Of a stretch of DNA of 6,613 bases, positions 1-4,776 are shown piece by piece. The notes under the pieces were generated by a model. It was not told the origin of the DNA, did no database searches, and saw only the letters and a list, made by a program, of their open reading frames with translations. The stretch covers positions 1 through 6,613 of the forward strand of contig JAEXPO010000136.1 in the NCBI GenBank assembly GCA_023446675.1. The letters run 5' to 3'. Positions within the stretch are counted from its first letter, which is position 1, and every line of letters starts with the position of its first letter. Made by a program: the position numbers and the translations under genes. This stretch comes from Bacillota bacterium (GTDB taxonomy: Bacteria; Bacillota; Clostridia; DSM-8532).

Positions 1-20
1 ATTTGACTGGTAATCAGAGG

Positions 21-51
21 CCCTGTCCGGAAGACCATCCGGACAGGGTTT
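21..51 (+). terminator. Hairpin terminator of an unseen upstream gene
   Basis: A perfect 11-bp stem (CCCTGTCCGGA, 21-31, with its complement at 38-48) encloses a 6-base loop and is followed by a short TTT. The stem is GC-rich and strong but the T-run is short, so termination may be only partial. On the minus strand no T-run follows, so I read it as serving a plus-strand gene that ends at or before the window edge. A frame ending in TAA at 11-13 could be that gene, but too little of it is visible to call. Confidence 0.55.
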
Positions 52-203
52 ATGAGCAAAATTGATGGACACAAAACTTAAGCAAAGGGCGGTCAAACAG
101 CCCGAGCAGCGACAATAGACCACTCAAAGCATTTTTAAAAGTTCTCTACCAGACACGTAAATATTTATTTTTTTGCTTTTCACGATGAAAATGTTTTTTA
201 TCA
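52..203. other. Intergenic stretch with no recognisable gene
   Basis: I see only very short open frames here: a 9-codon frame from the ATG at 52 and a 17-codon frame from the ATG at 65. Neither has a ribosome binding site or a recognisable product. The composition shifts within the stretch, from mixed up to about 150 to strongly AT-rich after that. The shift may mark the left edge of the AT-rich cassette that follows. No insertion-sequence ends or target-site duplication could be identified by eye. Confidence 0.5.
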
Positions 204-232
204 TTGACAAACCACTTTCATTCTATTAAGAT
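204..232 (+). promoter_or_regulatory. Sigma-A type promoter of the BlaI-M56 cassette
   Basis: A perfect -35 box TTGACA (204-209) is separated by the ideal 17 bases from a -10-like TAAGAT (227-232, 4 of 6 matches to TATAAT). Transcription would begin near 239, about 40 bases before the repressor start codon. The -10 box lies in the centre of a large inverted repeat, so a protein bound there would block RNA polymerase. This is the layout expected of an autorepressed BlaI-family operon. Confidence 0.75.
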
Positions 233-248
233 AGAATGAAAGTGGTTT
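209..248. promoter_or_regulatory. 18-bp perfect inverted repeat, probable repressor operator
   Basis: The arm AAACCACTTTCATTCTAT (209-226) is repeated as its exact complement at 231-248 around a 4-base centre, TAAG. The palindrome starts at the last base of the -35 box and covers the whole -10 box. Transcription should start inside the right arm, so the repeat would act as a DNA site and not as an RNA hairpin. BlaI/MecI operators usually carry TACA/TGTA half-sites, and these are absent. If this is the operator, its specificity differs from the classical one. Binding by the adjacent repressor is inferred from position. Confidence 0.6.
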
Positions 249-263
249 TATCTTAATAGAATG
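219..263. repeat. Second, interlocking 15-bp inverted repeat with triplicated ATAGAATG
   Basis: CATTCTATTAAGATA (219-233) is repeated as its exact complement at 249-263, with a 15-base spacer. It shares its left arm with the 18-bp palindrome, so the two cruciform pairings exclude each other. Together they place the octamer ATAGAATG at three sites: 219-226 (inverted), 231-238 and 256-263. Three half-sites downstream of the -35 box suggest cooperative binding of more than one repressor dimer. That is inference; the repeats themselves are read directly. Confidence 0.6.
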
Positions 264-278
264 TGTTTAGGGTATGTT

Positions 279-635
279 ATGAAGGTGTATGATTCTGAAC
301 TTAAAATTCTTAATATTCTTTGGAGTAAAGGGGATACTTCTGCTAAGGATTTAGCAAAAATATTGCATGAGAAAATCGGTTGGAATAAAACCACAACATA
401 TACAGTCATTAAAAAATGCATAGATAAAAAAGCTATAAAAAAAATAGAGCCTGATTTTATTTGTCAAGCAATTATTTCAAAAGAGCAAATCCAAGAATAT
501 GAAACAAAAGAGCTTATAGATAAAATGTATGATGGTATTAATGATCTCCTTATTGCAAATCTTTTAGGGCACCAGAAAATGACAATTGAAGAATTAGAAC
601 AGATTAAAAAATTAGTGAAAGAATTTAAAGAATAA
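279..635 (+). CDS. BlaI/MecI/CopY-family transcriptional repressor
   Basis: This is a 118-residue winged-helix DNA-binding protein of the family that represses beta-lactamase, mecA or copper operons. The N-terminal residues 1-60 show the family pattern: a first helix with ILNILW (residues 10-15), the recognition-helix region GWNKTTTYTVIKK (34-46) matching the W-K-x-x-T-V-x-T-L core, and a lysine-rich wing (50-56). Residues 70-118 form a helical C-terminal part expected to dimerise. I chose the ATG at 279 because AGGG (269-272) lies 6 bases ahead of it. An ATG at 261 in the same frame has no ribosome binding site and falls inside the inverted repeat. Eleven bases separate the gene from the M56 peptidase gene, the standard pairing in which the peptidase inactivates the repressor on signal. 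The genes controlled beyond this cassette are unknown. Base composition is very AT-rich. Confidence 0.88.
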   Translation: MKVYDSELKILNILWSKGDTSAKDLAKILHEKIGWNKTTTYTVIKKCIDKKAIKKIEPDFICQAIISKEQIQEYETKELIDKMYDGINDLLIANLLGHQKMTIEELEQIKKLVKEFKE

Positions 636-646
636 GGGTTTATCAA

Positions 647-1882
647 ATGATAATTTTTATATCTTTTTCGGTTACTTCACTTATTACACTGGTAATATTA
701 GCTCGATATCCCATAAAAAGATTATTATCGAAGATTACTATCATGTATCTGTGGTATTTTATACTAGCGAATCTAGTAGTTCCCATCCTTCTTAACTTAA
801 GCTATTTTTCATTTTCATCTACGTCTACTTCCTTAGTTAAACAATATATTACATTTGATAGCGAGATATATAAATCTTTTAATAATTATTTAATTTATAA
901 AATTTCTGCTATATACAATGTAATAAATTCTTCTATCATGTACCAGATTTGGTTAATTGGTTTATTTATATTATTGGGATTATTTATTTTAATTCATATA
1001 AATGAGTTGAAAAAATTTAAAACAGCATTATCATACAATAATGAAACAATCAATAATATATTAAAAGAATATAATCAAACAAATAAAGTATATAGAAAAG
1101 TTCAAATAAAAATATCGGATAAAGTAATTTCACCTTGTACATATGGGGTTTTACGACCTATTATTATTTTATCTAAATCAATTGATACAGAAGATATAGA
1201 TGGTTTGAAATACTTGATTATACATGAACTAACTCATATTATAAGGTTAGATATAATAACCAAATGGCTACTAGCTATTTCATTATGCATTCATTGGTTT
1301 AATCCTTTGGTTTGGATTATGTTTAAATTATTAAATAGAGATATTGAGACAGCTTGTGATGAAAGGGTAATTCGTTATTTAGGTATTAATGAAAAAAGGA
1401 ATTATGCAAATTATTTAATTAAAACAGCAGAACAAGAAACAAGATTTAGATTGACAGGTGTATATTTTAATCAAAATTTTTTCAAGGAGAGAATAATTAT
1501 GATTTTAAGTGTTAAAAAAATTACAGTTACGAGTACTATTGTTAGTATTTCTTTAATTCTTATGTTAATTGTCTCAAGTATAGTAGTAAATTCTTTCAGT
1601 AATGATTGTCTTCAGACAGTATCAAATATAATTTTGGCCCAAAATAGCACGATCATCCCAATACTAAAGGGCAAATCGTATACTGATTCAAAACTTATTC
1701 TTCAAGAAAATGGTTCTGTTCTTCAATTACCATCTATATACAGTAAGACTTATACTCATTCACAGATATTGCTTAAACAATATGGTTTATCCCTTCAGGT
1801 AGAAGTTCCAAAACTAAATGGCAAAAGTTATAATGAAATTTATTCATTACTTCAAGAAATCGAACTAAATATTTCCAAATAA
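647..1882 (+). CDS. BlaR1-like M56 membrane metallopeptidase with PASTA-like C-terminal tail
   Basis: This 411-residue membrane protease probably senses an external signal and triggers loss of the neighbouring BlaI-type repressor. Hydrophobic segments lie at about 2-20, 31-53, 99-116 and 291-315, matching the four-helix BlaR1 topology. The zinc-protease part lies between the third and fourth: SPCTYG (162-167), the zinc motif HELTH (193-197, catalytic E194), the family motif HWFNPLVW (216-223) and the third-ligand motif ETACDE (234-239, E234). After the last helix BlaR1 has a penicillin-binding domain of about 250 residues. Here there are only about 95 residues, containing three 24-residue repeats resembling the first half of PASTA domains (337-360, 361-384, 387-410). 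PASTA domains in PrkC/Stk1 kinases and PBP2x bind muropeptides or beta-lactams, so a cell-wall signal is plausible but inferred. A ribosome binding site (AAGGG, 634-638) overlaps the repressor stop codon, which indicates one transcript. Confidence 0.87.
   Translation: MIIFISFSVTSLITLVILARYPIKRLLSKITIMYLWYFILANLVVPILLNLSYFSFSSTSTSLVKQYITFDSEIYKSFNNYLIYKISAIYNVINSSIMYQIWLIGLFILLGLFILIHINELKKFKTALSYNNETINNILKEYNQTNKVYRKVQIKISDKVISPCTYGVLRPIIILSKSIDTEDIDGLKYLIIHELTHIIRLDIITKWLLAISLCIHWFNPLVWIMFKLLNRDIETACDERVIRYLGINEKRNYANYLIKTAEQETRFRLTGVYFNQNFFKERIIMILSVKKITVTSTIVSISLILMLIVSSIVVNSFSNDCLQTVSNIILAQNSTIIPILKGKSYTDSKLILQENGSVLQLPSIYSKTYTHSQILLKQYGLSLQVEVPKLNGKSYNEIYSLLQEIELNISK
1655..1876 (+). repeat. 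Three PASTA-like 24-residue protein repeats in the M56 peptidase
   Basis: The three units start at 1655, 1727 and 1805 with IP, LP and VP. Each continues with a K-S/T-Y motif (GKSYTD, SKTYTH, GKSYNE) and ends in a leucine-rich helix-like segment. The pattern P-x-hydrophobic-x-G/S-K-S/T-Y followed by a helix matches the opening beta strand and helix of PASTA domains. A normal PASTA unit is about 65 residues, so each repeat is only a half-unit. The first two are directly joined and two residues separate the last two. Confidence 0.6.
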
Positions 1883-2070
1883 TACTATTCATGCCTATTT
1901 TAAACAGTGTTTATTATTATTAATTGAAATAAGTAACAATGAAAGGAGTGACTTTATAAATACTACTAAATAATATTTATATCTTAAAGCAACATGAATA
2001 ACAGCTTTGTGACAAAATTACTAATGCACAATTACAGTATACAAAAGCGATATTAATGTAGGGTTTATTT
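1883..2070 (+). other. Leader region before the secreted-protein gene, with an orphan ribosome binding site
   Basis: This 188-base AT-rich gap has no recognised gene. A strong Shine-Dalgarno sequence, AAAGGAG (1942-1948), is followed 7 bases later by ATA (1956-1958), where a start codon would be expected, and the frame then stops after five codons. It may be the remains of a lost small gene. A weak -35-like TTGTGA (2007-2012) has no well-spaced -10 box. I see no convincing terminator here, so the downstream gene may be read from the cassette promoter. Confidence 0.3.
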
Positions 2071-2484
2071 ATGAAAAGATTACTTTCTTCACTATTAGTT
2101 TTTACATTTATATTTGTTTCTTTATTTTCTATTAGTGCTTTAGCTGATGATACCATACATTCTGATTTAACAAATCAATTTCTTCATAATCATGAAGAAG
2201 TTCCAGTAATCTATATAACAGATAACACATTTAATGAAATGCTTTTGCAAAGTGAAATTATCGAACCACTGGGTGTAACATGCTGTGATGGCTCCCCGGT
2301 CTTTAGCTATAAGAATACTTATAGCGCCCATATATGGCCAAGTGGTGGAGGAATTTGTCTAGGCATAGCATACTTTGGAGATAAATATTGTGTAAAATGC
2401 GGCTCCATCTGGGCTACTAATATATGCTATGATCAAACCGGCGGATGCGGAAGATATCATAATTATTTATATGCTATAGATTAG
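2071..2484 (+). CDS. Small secreted cysteine-rich protein of unknown function
   Basis: I do not recognise a named family for this 137-residue protein. Residues 1-25 are a clear Sec signal peptide: the positive start MKR, a hydrophobic core and a signal-peptidase I site SALA before DD. The mature part is about 112 residues. Its first 40 residues carry no cysteine, and the rest carries seven: the pair C71-C72, then C96, the CxxC pair C107/C110, C119 and C126, plus H87 and H130. The end (CVKCG to CGRYH) could be a zinc-ribbon-like site using C107, C110, C126 and H130, or the cysteines could form disulfides outside the cell. The start is set by AGGG (2060-2063), 7 bases ahead, and the same AGGGTTTAT context precedes the M56 gene. 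It is probably the output or partner of the BlaI-M56 pair, judged by position only. The first half is strongly AT-rich, while the cysteine-rich half is about 42% GC and uses many C- or G-ending codons. Confidence 0.75.
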   Translation: MKRLLSSLLVFTFIFVSLFSISALADDTIHSDLTNQFLHNHEEVPVIYITDNTFNEMLLQSEIIEPLGVTCCDGSPVFSYKNTYSAHIWPSGGGICLGIAYFGDKYCVKCGSIWATNICYDQTGGCGRYHNYLYAID

Positions 2485-2515
2485 TTTATACTAATTATTT
2501 AAATATATCCATTTT

Positions 2516-2556
2516 TGAGACTCAGGCATCACATATGCCTGAGTCTCATTTTCTTT
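2516..2556 (+). terminator. Strong intrinsic terminator of the plus-strand cassette, overlapping the nifV-alpha 3' end
   Basis: A perfect 14-bp stem (TGAGACTCAGGCAT, 2516-2529, and its complement at 2535-2548) encloses the 5-base loop CACAT and is followed by TTTTCTTT. The T-run lies only on the plus-strand side, so it terminates the secreted-protein transcript. On the minus strand the hairpin is followed by AAAAA, so it would be a poor terminator for the nif operon. The last codons and the stop codon of nifV-alpha are encoded by the right arm and loop. Confidence 0.88.
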
Positions 2557-3356
2557 AGGACCAGCTGCTCTGAAAAGGCCAGCTTTTGAAGATCCCAGTC
2601 CTTAAAGGCGTCAAGACAGCCACGGGCAGCCCGGACAAAATTAAGGAAATGGCAATTTCCCGTTCTTTCGCCTATTCCACCCACCGTGGTATCCACATAA
2701 ACCGCTCCCGCCTGTACTGCCGCCATCGAATTGGATACCGCCATGCCCAAATCGTTATGTGCGTGTATCTCCAAATCCAGAGGCAATCCGTCCTTTAACG
2801 GACCAAGCTCTTTGAATATTTTGCTGCGATGAAGATGTCCCACCGTGTCGGCATACCTTACAAGCTTTACTCCCATAGAGGCCGCCAGAACGCATATTTC
2901 TCTTAAATAGGCAGGATCTGCCCGGGATGCGTCTTCCAACCCCAGGGACACTTCAAAATCCTTTTCTCTGGCTCTTTCCACACAGCGCCGGGTGGTATCC
3001 AGCACCCAGGTCCTGTCCTTGTTGAGCTTCCTTTTAATCTGCAAATCCGAGGATGGCACGGAGATATGGACAACAACCTCACCGCATTCCATAGATGCGT
3101 CAATATCTCCCACATTCAATCGGTTCCAGACAGAAATGCGGCTTTTAAGCCCCATAAGCGCAATCCTCTGGATGCTTCGCTTCTCCACCCCGCCCATGGC
3201 GGGTATACCGGCCTCAATTTGGTAAACACCCATGCTGTCAATTATCCGGGCAACCTCTGTTTTTTCCTTTTCACCCAGAGCCACTCCAGCGCTCTGCTCC
3301 CCGTCTCTCAGGGTGGTATCGATAATCCGGATTTCCGGAATTACTGCTTCATACAT
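2529..3356 (-). CDS. nifV-alpha: Homocitrate synthase, catalytic alpha subunit (split NifV)
   Basis: NifV condenses acetyl-CoA with 2-oxoglutarate to give homocitrate, the organic ligand of the FeMo-cofactor. This 275-residue protein is the catalytic TIM barrel of the LeuA/HOA synthase superfamily: IIDTTLRDGEQ (11-21, with base and metal residues R17 and D18), ADTVG (169-173), the metal-binding HAHND (198-202) and GGIGERTGN (226-234). A full-length NifV is about 380 residues. The C-terminal subdomain is missing here and is supplied by the neighbouring omega gene. The start is the ATG at 3356, with AGGAGGT (3368-3374) 11 bases ahead. A longer frame begins at 3437 but only adds residues read from inside the omega gene. 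The gene overlaps the omega stop by 8 bases (ATGTATGA), which suggests translational coupling and equal production. Its last residues (MRLRHM) come from the terminator hairpin. Isopropylmalate or citramalate synthase is the alternative; the nif context and the split favour NifV. Confidence 0.9.
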   Translation of the reverse strand: MYEAVIPEIRIIDTTLRDGEQSAGVALGEKEKTEVARIIDSMGVYQIEAGIPAMGGVEKRSIQRIALMGLKSRISVWNRLNVGDIDASMECGEVVVHISVPSSDLQIKRKLNKDRTWVLDTTRRCVERAREKDFEVSLGLEDASRADPAYLREICVLAASMGVKLVRYADTVGHLHRSKIFKELGPLKDGLPLDLEIHAHNDLGMAVSNSMAAVQAGAVYVDTTVGGIGERTGNCHFLNFVRAARGCLDAFKDWDLQKLAFSEQLVLKKMRLRHM

Positions 3357-4419
3357 GGCTTTCCAGCACCTCCTCTCCTGAAAGCTTTCGATAGAGCGCT
3401 TCCAATTCATCGTTGGAAAGCTCTCTTCCATATTCAATACTCAAGCTCCTTACCTGAGCCAGGATTGCCTCCGCCTCCTCCCGGCTGCAGGTAATGCCTC
3501 TTTCAGCCAGCTTCATTATTATTGTCCGGCTGCCGGAATGCTTGCCCAGAACCATTTCTCTGGACAGCCCCACCATTTCAGGGCTGAAGGGCTCATAGGT
3601 TTCCGGGCTTTTATGGATGCCATCGGTATGGATTCCCGATTCCACTCGGAAAATGCGGGAGCCTATGACAGGCTTTTTCGAGCTTATGGTATAACCGGAC
3701 AAACTTTTATAAAGCTTAACCATAGAGGGCAGCTCCTCTAAAGAGCACACCCCCTCTGCCTCGCCGAGAACGGTAAGACTGACTAAAAGCTCTTCCAGCG
3801 GGGCATAACCCCCTGCCTGGCCATAGCCTCCAAAGGTGACCCCCACTCTGTCAACGCCGTTCATACAGGCTTCAAGGGCAATGGAACCGGCCATATAGAG
3901 CCTGTCGGAGGCGACCACCTCCACCTTAGGCACCAATGTCCTGGCCTTTATAAGAAGCTTTTCCATACTGTCCGGCTCTTTAAGGCAGCTGACCCCTGAA
4001 AGCCTGAGGCAATGAACCTTGTCAAGAGGAAGCCTTTCCAGCCTGCTTTCTCCTTCCAGAACACCGCCGGGGCAGGGTATTTCCAGCGTGATCTTTTTCC
4101 GAGCCCAAAAGAGCCTGTCAAATAGCGGTTCGGTCAGTATTGAGGCACGATGAATGCCTTCCTGAGCCTCAGACGCTAAAAAGACCTCCACGTCCTCCGG
4201 TTCTTGAATGCGAAACAGGGTCTTTATACCGGCAGCAAAGCTTCCCAGCTCCTTAAAAGCCTTCGCATTTACCTCAAAGCAGTCCACACCCAGCTTTTGG
4301 AGCAGCTTTAAAAAGCATAAAACCTGAAACCTATCGCCATGAGGAGTCATAGCGTAGATTTCAGGCAATGAGGAATCAATGAGTTCAATCATTTTTCCGG
4401 ACTTCAATTTAATTGCCAT
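3349..4419 (-). CDS. nifV-omega: Homocitrate synthase, omega subunit (split NifV), with a degenerate barrel
   Basis: This 356-residue protein supplies the part missing from NifV-alpha. Residues 259-296 carry the C-terminal subdomain signatures of NifV/LeuA: ESGIHTDGIHK (260-270), YEPFSPEMVG (275-284) and LGKHSG (291-296). Residues 10-220 look like a second, inactive TIM barrel. The catalytic DTTLRDGEQ is replaced by IDSSLPEIY (14-22), the metal-binding HAHND by VASDR (169-173), and GGIGERTGN by GGYGQAGGY (197-205). The region around residues 165-215 still aligns residue by residue with the alpha barrel, so I infer gene duplication followed by division of labour. It should act in a complex with NifV-alpha. 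The start ATG follows AAGGAGG (4424-4430) at a 4-base spacing, 45 bases after the ferredoxin gene. Clostridium pasteurianum has the same omega-then-alpha order. Confidence 0.9.
   Translation of the reverse strand: MAIKLKSGKMIELIDSSLPEIYAMTPHGDRFQVLCFLKLLQKLGVDCFEVNAKAFKELGSFAAGIKTLFRIQEPEDVEVFLASEAQEGIHRASILTEPLFDRLFWARKKITLEIPCPGGVLEGESRLERLPLDKVHCLRLSGVSCLKEPDSMEKLLIKARTLVPKVEVVASDRLYMAGSIALEACMNGVDRVGVTFGGYGQAGGYAPLEELLVSLTVLGEAEGVCSLEELPSMVKLYKSLSGYTISSKKPVIGSRIFRVESGIHTDGIHKSPETYEPFSPEMVGLSREMVLGKHSGSRTIIMKLAERGITCSREEAEAILAQVRSLSIEYGRELSNDELEALYRKLSGEEVLESHV
3368..3374 (-). promoter_or_regulatory. Ribosome binding site deciding the nifV-alpha start
   Basis: The sequence AGGAGGT (minus strand) lies 11 bases before the ATG at 3356, inside the last codons of nifV-omega. 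It supports the 275-residue form beginning MYEAV over a longer frame that reads into the omega gene without its own site. Confidence 0.75.
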
Positions 4420-4464
4420 ACGTCCTCCTTGTTTTCAGGAAGGCATCCGGAACAGTCAGCCGCT

Positions 4465-4776
4465 TTATTTAATTAACAGCCGTTCTACCACCTCACCGTT
4501 TTGAAAGTGGGATTCCACAATCTCCGAAACGTCATCCGGCGATACCTCCTGATACCAGGTGCCTTCCGGATAGACCATAACGATGGGGCCCTTGTTGCAA
4601 ATGCCAAGACATCCCGTATTGGTTATCATCACTTCGTCGGTGAGGCCCTGCTCTTCCACAGCCTCCATAAAATTCTGTATGATGTCCACAGACTCCTTAG
4701 AATAACAATACCCTTTTTGCTGACCGTTAATCCTGGAACTTGAACAGACAAACACATGGTACTTAGGTTTGAGCAT
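4465..4776 (-). CDS. Thioredoxin-like [2Fe-2S] ferredoxin of the C. pasteurianum type
   Basis: This 103-residue ferredoxin resembles the C. pasteurianum [2Fe-2S] ferredoxin, as I remember that sequence, along nearly its whole length. Shared blocks include the region after residue 19 (GQQKGYCYSK here), NTGC..GIC, GPIVMVYPEG and the EIVESH..NGEVV.RL end. The four cluster ligands are C11, C24, C56 and C60, at exactly the numbers of that family. A fifth cysteine, C14 in the C. pasteurianum protein and not a ligand there, is serine here. The C. pasteurianum protein is known to bind the nitrogenase MoFe protein, so a role in electron supply or assembly is likely though unproven. I chose the ATG at 4776: GGAGG (4786-4790) lies 9 bases ahead, whereas a TTG at 4785 touches it directly. 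The gene overlaps the end of nifN-B by 14 bases, so the two are coupled. Being inside the nif operon implies co-regulation with nitrogenase. Confidence 0.93.
   Translation of the reverse strand: MLKPKYHVFVCSSSRINGQQKGYCYSKESVDIIQNFMEAVEEQGLTDEVMITNTGCLGICNKGPIVMVYPEGTWYQEVSPDDVSEIVESHFQNGEVVERLLIK

Noticed and set aside
2..18. TTTGA-CTGGTAA-TCAGA resembles the anticodon arm of a tRNA-Thr (GGT)
   Set aside because: No T-arm or acceptor 3' end follows; the next bases form a GC-rich terminator hairpin. The match is short enough to be chance, and the 5' part is outside the window.
209..263. The interlocking inverted repeats as a MITE or small mobile element
   Set aside because: They fit the promoter exactly, are short, and show no target duplication or second copy in the window. 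An operator explains them better, though a genome-wide copy count would settle it.
261..278. The upstream ATG at 261 as the start of the BlaI-type repressor
   Set aside because: It has no ribosome binding site and lies inside the inverted repeat. The ATG at 279 has AGGG at proper spacing and gives the family's usual N-terminus.
2480..2495. A short hairpin ATTAGT-TTAT-ACTAAT as a minus-strand nif terminator
   Set aside because: The 6-bp AT-rich stem is too weak, has no clear T-run on the minus strand and overlaps the stop codon of the secreted-protein gene.
3357..3437. The longer nifV-alpha frame starting at 3437
   Set aside because: The extra 27 residues are read out of frame from conserved nifV-omega codons, and the strong ribosome binding site points to the ATG at 3356.
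3066..3494. A 142-codon plus-strand open frame across the nifV-alpha and nifV-omega junction
   Set aside because: It is antisense to two well-supported nif genes, rich in proline and histidine with no family resemblance, and a by-product of the other strand.
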